Notes: generated from the letters alone by a model not told the origin. Numbered from the stretch's first letter, positions 15,573-24,214 are shown. The stretch is 41,987 bases of DNA from Gammaproteobacteria bacterium (GCA_013003425.1 JABDJB010000051.1:1-41987), one strand, 5' to 3'. A program made the numbers and translations.

Positions 15573-18500
15573 TCAGTCGGTGCCGCTCGGGCCCGGTGCG
15601 GTACCAAACAGTTCGCGCATGATTGCCAGGTCGAACGTATTGACGACCTCGTCGCAATCGAGATCGGCGTCATTCTTGCCTTGCTTGCCGAACTCCTCTC
15701 GCATGATGCCCAGGTCAAAGCTGTTGACAATGCCATTGTTGTCCAGGTCAGCATCACAGAGGTTGCCGAACTTGTCGCCGTTGGTGTCGCACTGGTCAGG
15801 GTTGTCGACCTCGATGCAGTTGTCACAGACGTTACCCAGCCCGTCCAGATCCTGATCTTCCTGGCCGGGGTTGGCGGTAAACGGACAGTTGTCCTGTATA
15901 TCGAGGATGCCATCGGAATCGCTGTCGGGCGCAACCAGGCCGCACCGATCGAGCAAAAATGCTGCCATGACCTGGGTCCGGTCGACGAGTCCAAGCGCCT
16001 CGACCGGATAGCCGAAATATGCGCTCTTGATGCCATCAGTCTTGTTAATAGCAGCACCTCCGCCAGGCACACTGGCGTTACCGGTAAACGCAATTTCTGA
16101 GGTTGCTGGTTCTGGAACCAGATCGTCAGAGTAATTGCTGAACGGGTAATCCAATGAGTAGTTACCGAGCGTGCCGAATATCGAACCCGCGCCGCCCACG
16201 GTTACCTGCTCGACATCAGACGTGGCAGTCAGCAAACCAAGATGAGTCGTCATGAACGCCGTGTTGCCACGATCGTAGAAGTAGTCCTGTGAACTCAGCA
16301 ACAGGCACCCGCCGGCGTCCAGATAACTGCCCAGCGCCGACTCTCCTGCAGCACCCGGGCCGGCAAAACCGCCGAATTCATCACCGCTGAACCATACAAC
16401 TGCATTGTAGGCGGACAGCTGAACCGCAGTTGGCTCATTGTCCGAGTTGGCGGTGTCCCACACGTCATGCGGCATGGCCAGGTTTGCAAGTGCAGCCGTA
16501 TAGGCCGCCCGAACGTCAGGGTCATTGTCATCGTCATCGACCAGCAGTACGAAACCAGGCGCACCGGTCGTGAATGACGACTCGGCAAAAGCTGAATCTC
16601 CGCACGAGTTCATCGCGCGCACCCGCCAGTAATAGGTGGCAAACGGATCCAGCGTGAGATCAAAAGTGTGCGACGCCTCGGTCGTCGTTGTCGACGCAAT
16701 CACGCTGGTGTACGCCGCATCGCTTGCGAGAGTGAGTTCGTAGCTGCCGCCCTGACCGCCGTCATCCCAGCGGAATAAAGGAGCCAGCCCGACGCGTTCG
16801 GCACCGTCGACAGGCGCTACAGGCACTGGCTGCCCGGCTGGCGCATTGTAAAGCGCCAGCCCGATATCCTGCGACGCGCGGAAAGTGCCGCCATCGTCAC
16901 CGGTAACAGTCATTGTGAACGTTCCCGGCGTGGCGCCCGGAGTGGCAATGCTCAGCGCGCTGGCTGCCGGTGCGGTGGCAGGGTTAGGTGCAAACGTCGC
17001 TGTTGCTCCGGCCGGCGCACCGCTTAGCGACAGCGTAACCGCCGCCGGTACCGCCGGGGGATTGACTCCAAGATCGACGACGTAATCGGCAGACGCGGGC
17101 GCACACACTGCGAGTTCATCCGGCGTAACGCTCAGGGTGAAGTCGGCCTGACACTCGCGCGGCGGTGAAAAGCCGTTGACAACAACAGTCGTGGCGGGCG
17201 TGCCGGGAACGGCATCGGCGCCCAGGCCGAAGTCGGCGAATGCCTGCCAGATGAGGCAGACATCTTCGCCGCCATAATTATCCACTGCCGCCTGCACGAT
17301 GCCGTCACGCACATCGGCAAAAGTCGGCTGGCAAATGGTGTTCTTCAGACCTTCATTGACATACAGCATGGCGCGCTGGTTACCAGACCCGCCCATCGCA
17401 TCGTAAAGATCCGGCGAAAAGCCGTGCTGATCGACCAGCGCCCAGTAAACTTCCCACGCGGCCTGCGCCCAGACCGAGCCAACGCCGTGTGGCGCCACGC
17501 GCGAACCTATCGATTCGTAGGTGTCAGGATTGACGCTGTTGTCAGTCGAATACGGAAACGGTCGGATGCCGGGTCCGTCAGGTGCCTGGCCAAACAGATA
17601 GGTACCAATACCGCGTACATCCGGGCCGGTATCGCCGACCTCGGCTGTATACACAAGCGCCCACCAGTCAGACAGGCCTTCGCCCGGCTGCTGGTCGCCC
17701 TCGAGGCAGAAGGTGTTGAGCGGGCCGCCAACGAGGCGGTTGGAAATACCGTGGCCGTACTCGTGCACGATCACGCCATTATCGAGGTCACCGTCTCGCT
17801 CGGGGGTGACCAGGTCGCACGTGTACATTTGCATGCGCCCGGTGAAGCCGTCCGGCAACGTGCCGAAGTTGGCGTTGCAGTTGCCACCGTTTGTTGAATT
17901 GTCGTTGGCATCGTCCTGGGCCTCTGCCTCGACCCAGTCCTGGTCGAGAGCAAAATCGCCGCCACGACCATAGTTATTGAGCTGGAAGTTGCCGGCGGCT
18001 TCATCGAACCCGTACTGGTACTGCACGTCATGAATGATGTTGTTCCAGTAGAACAGGTTGATGACAGAGGCCGGGATGTGGTTGACAGGATCTACGGTCA
18101 GGTTGATTGGCGCAGTGCAGTCCAGCGGCGGCCCACAGTTCACTTGTGCAGCCGGCGGGTTATTGTTGCCATCACGGTCCTCGTAGGCCTCGACATTGTT
18201 GCCGCGGGTAATCGTGAAATCGGCACCGGCAAAACCATCCGTGTCGTGCCAGCCGAAGGGTGATGCCGTAGCGTCGGCCGGATCCAACTGAATCGTCCTG
18301 CCATCCGCCGGCGGCAGCGGCGCGGTGTGGTTCGGGCTTTCGACAGGCTGCTCGTAAACTTCGTAGGTCGCCGAGTCGACGGCGTCGAAGCGAGTCCAGG
18401 TTGTGCCGTCGACCGCGTCGATATTGAACTGGTAAATGTGCTGACTGTCGTTTGTGAACACCAGGAAATTCCACGCCAGCCTGGCGTTGCCGGCCGCAAT

Positions 18501-19211
18501 CGGCACCAGCGTGAGCCGCGCCTCGATTGGCTCCTGCGAAAAAGCAGGTGCGGATAGCACCGTGTACTGATCCGTACCACTCGGTGCCTGCTGGACACTC
18601 ACGGCACCGGCGGTAGTGCCAAGGTGTGCGGCTGCAGCTGCCACGGCATCGGCGGCGGTTAATGCGGGCGTTGTGGTGTTTACTGCTCCGGCCAGCTGCG
18701 GCAGGAACCTGTTATTGACGCTGATGATACGACCGTCGCGATTAACATTCACATGAAGCTGGCCGTTATAAAGCGACAACCCGGCCGCTACCTGCTGCCA
18801 GTAGATATGCGTTGCGCCGCTGACGGCTGAATAGACCTTGCTTTCGAGCTCCATATCCGTGAGATCTGCAGCCGACAGGCCGAGCAGCGTTGCATTTGCG
18901 TTGACGAAGGCCAGCGCGATGGCTTCGTGATCGCCGGATTGCGATCCGGTCAGATACCCGGTGTGGTTGGACAGCGTACGCGTAACGCCGCTGGCGTGAT
19001 CTATCGAATAACCCAGTGAAGTTATTGACGCCTCCAGCGCGTCAAGCGCGACCTGTTGCGCCGCCGTTGGCACCACATTCAGCCCTGCATTTAGCGCCGG
19101 TCGAGCATCGTAATCGCGCTTTACAGCGTCGCGGGTTACCGCCTGCGCCGGTGTGGTAAAAAATGACGTGCTGAGGAAAACGACGATAACAAAGCGACTG
19201 AAGCGCAACAT
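15573..19211 (-). CDS. Exported M36 (fungalysin-like) metalloprotease with amidotransferase-like, TSP3 and dockerin-like domains
   Basis: The 1,212-residue product has a signal peptide (about 24 residues, ending TTPAQA) and then a fungalysin/thermolysin-type propeptide region. The M36 catalytic domain has HEYGH at 483-487 and the third zinc ligand probably Glu511 in GEGLSDWW. Next are a Ser/Thr/Ala-rich and Fn3-like region (about 700-880) with YYWRVRAMNSCGDS, and an alpha/beta domain (about 885-1090) starting FVLLVDDDDND with class-I amidotransferase/ThuA-like features. TSP3 repeats (about 1098-1151) and two EF-hand/dockerin-like repeats (1152-1212) ending APGPSGTD close the protein. It is likely a secreted, calcium-stabilised endopeptidase. 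AGGAG about nine bases before the ATG supports the start. The C-terminal module is closely similar to that of the 41404 gene. Confidence 0.92.
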   Translation of the reverse strand: MLRFSRFVIVVFLSTSFFTTPAQAVTRDAVKRDYDARPALNAGLNVVPTAAQQVALDALEASITSLGYSIDHASGVTRTLSNHTGYLTGSQSGDHEAIALAFVNANATLLGLSAADLTDMELESKVYSAVSGATHIYWQQVAAGLSLYNGQLHVNVNRDGRIISVNNRFLPQLAGAVNTTTPALTAADAVAAAAAHLGTTAGAVSVQQAPSGTDQYTVLSAPAFSQEPIEARLTLVPIAAGNARLAWNFLVFTNDSQHIYQFNIDAVDGTTWTRFDAVDSATYEVYEQPVESPNHTAPLPPADGRTIQLDPADATASPFGWHDTDGFAGADFTITRGNNVEAYEDRDGNNNPPAAQVNCGPPLDCTAPINLTVDPVNHIPASVINLFYWNNIIHDVQYQYGFDEAAGNFQLNNYGRGGDFALDQDWVEAEAQDDANDNSTNGGNCNANFGTLPDGFTGRMQMYTCDLVTPERDGDLDNGVIVHEYGHGISNRLVGGPLNTFCLEGDQQPGEGLSDWWALVYTAEVGDTGPDVRGIGTYLFGQAPDGPGIRPFPYSTDNSVNPDTYESIGSRVAPHGVGSVWAQAAWEVYWALVDQHGFSPDLYDAMGGSGNQRAMLYVNEGLKNTICQPTFADVRDGIVQAAVDNYGGEDVCLIWQAFADFGLGADAVPGTPATTVVVNGFSPPRECQADFTLSVTPDELAVCAPASADYVVDLGVNPPAVPAAVTLSLSGAPAGATATFAPNPATAPAASALSIATPGATPGTFTMTVTGDDGGTFRASQDIGLALYNAPAGQPVPVAPVDGAERVGLAPLFRWDDGGQGGSYELTLASDAAYTSVIASTTTTEASHTFDLTLDPFATYYWRVRAMNSCGDSAFAESSFTTGAPGFVLLVDDDDNDPDVRAAYTAALANLAMPHDVWDTANSDNEPTAVQLSAYNAVVWFSGDEFGGFAGPGAAGESALGSYLDAGGCLLLSSQDYFYDRGNTAFMTTHLGLLTATSDVEQVTVGGAGSIFGTLGNYSLDYPFSNYSDDLVPEPATSEIAFTGNASVPGGGAAINKTDGIKSAYFGYPVEALGLVDRTQVMAAFLLDRCGLVAPDSDSDGILDIQDNCPFTANPGQEDQDLDGLGNVCDNCIEVDNPDQCDTNGDKFGNLCDADLDNNGIVNSFDLGIMREEFGKQGKNDADLDCDEVVNTFDLAIMRELFGTAPGPSGTD

Positions 19212-19512
19212 GGCCTGTACTCCTGGTGAGAGGCGCGATGCTTTTCCGGACAGCTGCCCGGCTCGCACTGCAGACAAGAGCTGCAGGCCTTTCGCGACGC
19301 CTCAACGGAATTGTTGAATATGGGACTGAGGGTAGGCGTGTGCCTGTGCACAACCTATCCGGGAAATCCCTCAGCGCCGCAGGAGTAGCCGCCCAGCAGA
19401 GGTACGATGCGAGCGGCTCCCGCCGGCCGCCAACCTTTTGCCCATGCTGTGTAAAAATCTGGCGGCCTCTGTAGACTATTGACCCTGACAGCCAGCTTAT
19501 CGAGAGGCCACG
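19212..19512. other. Divergent intergenic region between the M36 protease and the Ysc84 lipoprotein gene
   Basis: These 301 bases hold both promoters. I see a CTGCAG-acaagag-CTGCAG inverted motif at 19268-19286, an AT-richer patch around 19305-19322 and a TAAAAA near 19450, but no -35/-10 pair that I would defend. I see no small gene. Confidence 0.35.
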
Positions 19513-20076
19513 ATGCGATTAGTCCACGGTTTATTCGCTTTAATCCTGGCGTTGCTGCTTGCGTCCTGTGTCACCAACCGCGGCGCGACGCCGGCGGAAA
19601 AACGCGATGCGATACAGGAAATGAAAAACGACGTGCTGCAGCAGCTTTATCGGCAGAAAAGGAGCGCCCGGGCCGAGGTTGCCGAAGCGCCCGGCTATGC
19701 AGTGTTCAGCAACGCCAATGTCAACCTCATACTGGCCAGTTTTGGCGGTGGGTATGGGGTCGTGCACAACAACGAAACCGGCCGCGATACTTACATGCGC
19801 ATGGGTGAGGTCGGTATCGGCCTGGGTGCCGGCGTAAAAGACTATCGCGTGGTGTTTGTGTTTCACGACAGCGAGACAATGAATGACTTCATCGAGCATG
19901 GATGGGCATTCGGCGGTCAGGCTGATGCGGCTGCGAAGGCTGGTGACAAGGGCGCTGCCGTCGGCGGAGAAGCAATTGTCGACGACGTGTCGATCTACCA
20001 GCTCACCGAAAGCGGTCTGGCGCTGCAGGCCACCGTCAAGGGGACCAAATACTGGCGCGACGGCAAGCTGAACTGA
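19513..20076 (+). CDS. Ysc84/SYLF-domain lipoprotein
   Basis: The 187-residue product starts MRLVHGLFALILALLLASCVTNRG, a signal peptide with the lipobox LASC. The mature part is a Ysc84 (DUF500/SYLF) domain with APGYAVFSN, GGGYGVVHN, YMRMGEVGIGLGAGVKDYRVVFVF and the late SIYQLTESGLALQATVKGTKYW. In eukaryotes the domain binds phosphoinositides and actin. Bacterial members are envelope lipoproteins of undefined role, often stress-linked. GAGAGG six bases upstream supports the start. It stands alone, facing away from the M36 gene and toward the hydrolase/ATP-grasp operon. Confidence 0.87.
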   Translation: MRLVHGLFALILALLLASCVTNRGATPAEKRDAIQEMKNDVLQQLYRQKRSARAEVAEAPGYAVFSNANVNLILASFGGGYGVVHNNETGRDTYMRMGEVGIGLGAGVKDYRVVFVFHDSETMNDFIEHGWAFGGQADAAAKAGDKGAAVGGEAIVDDVSIYQLTESGLALQATVKGTKYWRDGKLN

Positions 20077-20135
20077 TCGGCATCTGGCTCAGCGCAGGTC
20101 ACGCCGGTAAAGAACACGCGGCCTTCGGCAGCGCT

Positions 20136-20864
20136 CTAGGCCAGCTGCGCCAGGTATTGCGGCAGCATTTCCCGCCAGGTTTGCCAGTCGTGAGGCCATT
20201 CAGGCCCCCAGGAGTCGACCCGGTTTGGAATTCCCTTGCTGCCCAGCACATGCGCCATCCGCCAGGACTCGCCGATATCCTCGTGATCACCCTCGCCGCT
20301 CGCCAGGAGTATGAAACGCGTACGAAGCTGGTCGAGCAGCGGGCCTTCCAGCCCTGACAGGAAGTGCAGCGGCGAAGAATAATAGAAATCCTGGTTTATG
20401 CCGTGATTGAGCAGCTTTGACAGGTCATAGGTGCCGCTCATGCCAACGGCCGCACGAAAGGCATCCGGATGGCGGCACACGGTCGCCACTGCATTGAATG
20501 CGCCGATCGAGGCACCGGCTGTAATGATCTCTATGTCACCAGATTTACAGTCATTACGGATAGCCGGCATGACTTCATGATAAATGTAGGCGTCGAACAG
20601 GTTTTGCACCCGCGAGCGATATTCAGTCGAATGCTCACCTGTAACCCAGGTGTGGCCCGCAACGCTGTCTGTCGAGTAAACCTTGATCTTTCCGGCATCG
20701 ATGAGCGGCGCGAGACTGTGGATAAGGTGAAAACGCTCTACCTCCTCGGCGTCCCCGCCTGCCGTGGGAAACAACAGCACCGGCGTACCGTAATGACCCC
20801 AGCGCACCAGCTGAATGTGCTGCTCCAGCCGCTGCGTGTACCAATGCGTAATCTCTTTGTGCAT
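20136..20864 (-). CDS. Alpha/beta hydrolase, putative esterase (operon gene 4)
   Basis: The 242-residue product has a central alpha/beta-hydrolase fold, with strand PVLLFPTAGGDAEEVER near 28-44 and nucleophile elbow GASIGAF with Ser119. An acid residue probably lies in the LLASGEGDHED segment near 190-200, and a late histidine in WPHDWQTW. It belongs to the COG4947-like esterase group near esterase D. No signal peptide is present, so it is cytoplasmic. Its ATG starts one base after the ATP-grasp stop (TGA-T-ATG), a strong sign of translational coupling. It probably cleaves an ester or amide made or used by the ligase in this operon. The actual substrate is unknown. Confidence 0.85.
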   Translation of the reverse strand: MHKEITHWYTQRLEQHIQLVRWGHYGTPVLLFPTAGGDAEEVERFHLIHSLAPLIDAGKIKVYSTDSVAGHTWVTGEHSTEYRSRVQNLFDAYIYHEVMPAIRNDCKSGDIEIITAGASIGAFNAVATVCRHPDAFRAAVGMSGTYDLSKLLNHGINQDFYYSSPLHFLSGLEGPLLDQLRTRFILLASGEGDHEDIGESWRMAHVLGSKGIPNRVDSWGPEWPHDWQTWREMLPQYLAQLA

Positions 20865-20865
20865 A

Positions 20866-22101
20866 TCAGGCCGCGCTGTCCTGTTGCCGCCACTGCTGAA
20901 TGCGATCCCAGAACAGCTGAGTAAATTCCTCTACTTCATGCTCCGGGTACAGCGCCTCCACCTTTTGTCGTACGGCATCGTAGGCTGCGTCGGAACCGAA
21001 AAACTCCAGTGCAACCTCATCGAGATCGCCCAGGTGCTTTTCGCAAAACTCGCCAAAGCGATCGTACTCGAAATGGGCCATCGCGAGCCGGGAATAGTCG
21101 GCCAGCTTGTCCTCAAAGGGCTTGTCTTCAGCGGCAATCGCGAAGTATTGCTGCCAGTTGAGCGTCGGCATGATGCGATCGGTTGCTGCACAAAAGACTG
21201 ACCAGCGCAGGTTGGCCTTTATCAGCCACGGGAAATGAAAATGCAGCGAACTTACCTGGGAATCCGGGCACGCATTGGCGAAATCAATCGGCCGCCATAC
21301 GCCTTTGCCCCGCAGCGCTTCGCAGGAATTGAAATCCCAGCCGAAAAACGCATTGATAACCATGGTCATGTCCGCGAGAAGTTTTTCGTCTTCTGCAGAC
21401 AGAAAATGGGTATCCATACGGTAGCGGTCATGTAACGGCGCTGCCGGATCATAATTGACGAAACGCCACTGCGGACCCAACCCCAGGCAGCGCACAAAAG
21501 CGTCGTTCGGCAACACCGCTTCCTGCAGGTGCATTACCCGCGTGCCGCTCTTGTCGTAGGCATCGTGCAGCGCTTCCCGATCGTGAATCGCAGTCACGCC
21601 AACCCATGCGCCACCATCATAGGGCTTCATAAACAGCGGATAGCCAATACGGTCACCAATCTCGCCCAGATCGAACAGGTTTGCGTACTGTTGCAAAGTC
21701 GGCTGCAGATCCGGGGTCTCGGCATACTCCTTTGGCGGCACCAGCCAGGTGTCGGGCACCGGAAAACCCAGCCGCATCATGGCGCAGTAACTCGTGTGTT
21801 TTTCCATTGCCGTCAGTGACCATGGATTGTTGAACACGTACAGGTCGTCGGTAAGTATCGACTTCTTTATCCACTCACGCGAAGTGTGGTACCAGTGTGT
21901 CAGGCGGTCGATCACGACATCGTAACGACACTCCTGGCGCAGGTCGAAAGGTTCAATATGCACGCGCTCCACTTCGAAACGCTGCGTTTCATTCCCGGTC
22001 TTTATTTCGAGGTCGAGTTTCCGCAGCAATCCTTCGTAACAGATTGGCCAGCAGATGTCGGCCCCGAGTGAAAGCCCTATTCGGCGAGTTCGCGTTGCCA
22101 T
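20866..22101 (-). CDS. ATP-grasp ligase of unknown specificity (operon gene 3)
   Basis: The 411-residue product has an N-terminal pre-ATP-grasp region (1-90) and an entry segment NNPWSLTAMEKHTSYCAMMR. These are followed by GFPVPDTWLV and the ATP-binding GYPLFMKPYDGGAWVGV (Lys159, GGAWVGV at 163-169), with a hinge near LQEAV at 192-196. The metal-binding segment PIDFANACPD at 271-280 is the RimK/glutathione-synthase-like D-x-x-N pattern. A helical C-terminal region of about 120 residues is not part of the core fold. ATP-grasp enzymes join a carboxylate to an amine, thiol or hydroxyl through an acyl phosphate. No partner carboxylate or amine can be read off. Two alpha/beta hydrolases and an S51-like protein surround it in one transcript, pointing to synthesis and trimming of a small peptide-like or ester-linked molecule. 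It is 44 bases after the hydrolase stop at 22146. Confidence 0.88.
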   Translation of the reverse strand: MATRTRRIGLSLGADICWPICYEGLLRKLDLEIKTGNETQRFEVERVHIEPFDLRQECRYDVVIDRLTHWYHTSREWIKKSILTDDLYVFNNPWSLTAMEKHTSYCAMMRLGFPVPDTWLVPPKEYAETPDLQPTLQQYANLFDLGEIGDRIGYPLFMKPYDGGAWVGVTAIHDREALHDAYDKSGTRVMHLQEAVLPNDAFVRCLGLGPQWRFVNYDPAAPLHDRYRMDTHFLSAEDEKLLADMTMVINAFFGWDFNSCEALRGKGVWRPIDFANACPDSQVSSLHFHFPWLIKANLRWSVFCAATDRIMPTLNWQQYFAIAAEDKPFEDKLADYSRLAMAHFEYDRFGEFCEKHLGDLDEVALEFFGSDAAYDAVRQKVEALYPEHEVEEFTQLFWDRIQQWRQQDSAA

Positions 22102-22145
22102 TGTCGTGTAAATCCTGTCAAAAGTAGTTCGTGATTAGTACCAGT

Positions 22146-23282
22146 CTATTCGTAAACCAGCCAAAGCGGGCCGGGAAACAGCCACGAAAGCCCGGTGCGC
22201 AGCCGATCCCGCCAGTTTTCCCAGTTGTGGGCGTCACGAGCCTCCTCGAATCGCACTTCGATGCCCTCGGCCTGCAGACGCGGAACGAGTGAGCGGTTTT
22301 CGTAGATCAGCGATTCGTAGATACCACAACTGAGATAGATGCGATTTGCTACCGGGCCGGGACCCTTGCGGAATTCATTCATGAATTGCACCACCGGGTC
22401 GAAAACCGGGCCACGCTGGTGGCGCCCCAGGTCGCTGAACGCAAAGGACCCCGATTGCAGCAACAGCCTGCCAAACAGACCGGGGTTGCGCCAGGCGGTA
22501 TGCAATGCCGCCACCCCGCCAAAGCTGGCGCCCATCAGGCAGCGTGACTGCGGCTCGTCCAGCAGCGGATAGCGGTCTGTCAGCTGTGTCAGCAATTCGT
22601 TGGCGACGAAATCCGCGTGCATATCGTTACCGGAATACTCTATCAACCGGTCCGGCGACTGTATCAGCGCCGCTATCAGTGGCGGTATCTCAAGCGCCTG
22701 GATGAGATTGTCCAGCACCGTCTGCAGCGCAGCAAAATTCAGGTAATCGTTGCCGTCATGCACGACCAGCAGCGGGTAGCGTCGATTCTTGCGAAACCGG
22801 GCCGGCAGATAAATAACAGCTTCGCGCTGCTCGCCAAAAACTGCGCTATCGAAGTGCAATTGCTCCAGTGACCCGGAGCGGACGGAAGGATCATGCTGCG
22901 TCCAGTCGGGCCGCTCATAGCCGTAACCCTGGCATACAGAGTTCGCGCCAAACGGGTCGTGCGCCAGCACGTCATTGAGCGGGTCGAGGATCAGCTCCCG
23001 GTGGCCATTGCTGACAACCTCGAACTTGTACTCGATGCGCGAACCCCTTGGCAGTTCAATCGTTGTCGCCCAAAGGTCGGAATCAGCCAGTTGCTGAAAC
23101 GGCTGTGCCGTATCGAGACCGGCAATCCAGCACCTCAGGAAAACCTCGTCGGCCTGGCCGTGATAGACAAAAGTTACATCGCTGCCGTCAACCAGGGGGA
23201 ATTCCGTCTCTTTGATAAAGACCTCGAGCGCGGCAGGCGCCGGTGACCCCTTGCGGAACAGTTGTCGCAGCTGCGGGTTCAT
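22146..23282 (-). CDS. Esterase-D/enterochelin-esterase-like alpha/beta hydrolase with N-terminal E-set domain (operon gene 2)
   Basis: From ATG at 23282 the product has 378 residues. Residues about 30-110 look like an E-set/CBM48-type domain (DVTFVYHGQADEVFLRCW, LPRGSRIEYKFEVV). The hydrolase domain from about 140 has REAVIYLPARF, the strand LLVVHDGNDY, nucleophile elbow GASFGG with Ser253, SGIYES-like CGIYES and the catalytic-His region DAHNWENWR. Enterochelin esterases (Fes) and related carbohydrate or trehalose esterases share this architecture. No signal peptide is present. Its ATG overlaps the upstream S51-like stop by four bases (ATGA), so the two are translationally coupled. A siderophore role is not supported, because no siderophore synthetase or receptor is nearby. 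Confidence 0.87.
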   Translation of the reverse strand: MNPQLRQLFRKGSPAPAALEVFIKETEFPLVDGSDVTFVYHGQADEVFLRCWIAGLDTAQPFQQLADSDLWATTIELPRGSRIEYKFEVVSNGHRELILDPLNDVLAHDPFGANSVCQGYGYERPDWTQHDPSVRSGSLEQLHFDSAVFGEQREAVIYLPARFRKNRRYPLLVVHDGNDYLNFAALQTVLDNLIQALEIPPLIAALIQSPDRLIEYSGNDMHADFVANELLTQLTDRYPLLDEPQSRCLMGASFGGVAALHTAWRNPGLFGRLLLQSGSFAFSDLGRHQRGPVFDPVVQFMNEFRKGPGPVANRIYLSCGIYESLIYENRSLVPRLQAEGIEVRFEEARDAHNWENWRDRLRTGLSWLFPGPLWLVYE

Positions 23283-24214
23283 GACGTGCGAAAACTCTCT
23301 AAACCGCCATCCTTTGCGATGCGCCGTGCGTTGCTGGCGGAGACAACGGCAGCACCGGAAAAATGCAGGGCGGTGCCATTGTCCATCGCGATGCACTGAT
23401 CGGGAGCAAAGCGCCGCGACAACAGCTCCATTCGTGCACGATCCTTGTCACGTAACCTTGCCGCGGCGTCGGGAAAGAAAATAAAACCGGGCAGCAGCCC
23501 GAAACCTGCACCGAAAATCTCGGGCTCGCGCCGCCCGTGCGGCGCACGATCATGGAACAACACAATACGTTGCGCGAGCGCCATCGCCCCGGCGGACCAG
23601 GCAACCACATGCGTATCTTTGATTAGCTCTTCGACTCCAAACAGGCGCATGCGGTTGAGAATGATGGCCAGGTTGCCGCCGGTGATGACCAGACCGGCCG
23701 ACCGCTGCAACACCTGTCGCACGGCATCGCGGTGACGAGACAAGTGCTCGGAAGGCTTATCCGCCAGCACTTCGTCACACTGCATGTTTATCGCCTGTGT
23801 GCGCTCGAGATGATGACGGTCGAGCGCCCGCAACTGCTCAATCGCATGGCGCTGCTCGACGGCCAGCATTTCTGCATCGCCCTTTGTCTTCAGAAGCTTT
23901 CGCGCCGCAGTCGCCAGTTGCCGCAGGCGCAGGCGGTATAACCGCTGCTGCCCCTTCAGTTGGTCCTGGCGCGCGCGACAGGCGGCAGCAAGCTCCGCAT
24001 CAGTGGCAAAGACCGCTTCGGCACGTTGATACAGGGCGAGATCCTCGAGTGGCCGGCCGAGCGCCTGGCGCACATGATCGATATCTGCCTCGGCCTCCTT
24101 CAGGCCGGCCGATATCACGGCCAGCGTGCCGGAAGGTACGCCGGCTGCATCACAGGCTTCCCCCAGGTTGGGCGTCGGCCGCTGCGGCCCCAGCATCAGC
24201 CTGACCGGGCTCAT
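23279..24214 (-). CDS. S51/class-I amidotransferase-like protein with coiled-coil insertion (operon gene 1)
   Basis: From ATG at 24214 the product has 311 residues. A first strand, VRLMLGPQRPTPNLGEA, and LAVISAG resemble the start of cyanophycinase/dipeptidase-E (S51) proteins. A helical, Arg/Gln/Leu-rich stretch (about 65-165) then interrupts the fold. It resumes with SAGLVITGGNLAIILNRM, the nucleophile elbow VVAWSAGAM with Ser207, LLPGFIFFPDAAARL and CIAMDNGTALHF. S51 enzymes normally have a His shortly after this LPG strand (D-x-H-F). Here the segment reads FIFFPDA, so the catalytic His seems absent or displaced. It may bind or process a modified peptide, or be a catalytically altered relative. 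The TTG at 24229 is a weaker start. It is first in a compact four-gene transcript. Confidence 0.8.
   Translation of the reverse strand: MSPVRLMLGPQRPTPNLGEACDAAGVPSGTLAVISAGLKEAEADIDHVRQALGRPLEDLALYQRAEAVFATDAELAAACRARQDQLKGQQRLYRLRLRQLATAARKLLKTKGDAEMLAVEQRHAIEQLRALDRHHLERTQAINMQCDEVLADKPSEHLSRHRDAVRQVLQRSAGLVITGGNLAIILNRMRLFGVEELIKDTHVVAWSAGAMALAQRIVLFHDRAPHGRREPEIFGAGFGLLPGFIFFPDAAARLRDKDRARMELLSRRFAPDQCIAMDNGTALHFSGAAVVSASNARRIAKDGGLESFRTS

Noticed and set aside
15573-19211. PEP-CTERM, GlyGly-CTERM or LPXTG sorting signal at the end of the dockerin-tailed proteins
   Set aside because: The tails end in APGPSGTD or APGPSALVP with no following membrane segment or basic cluster, so none of these known signals fits.
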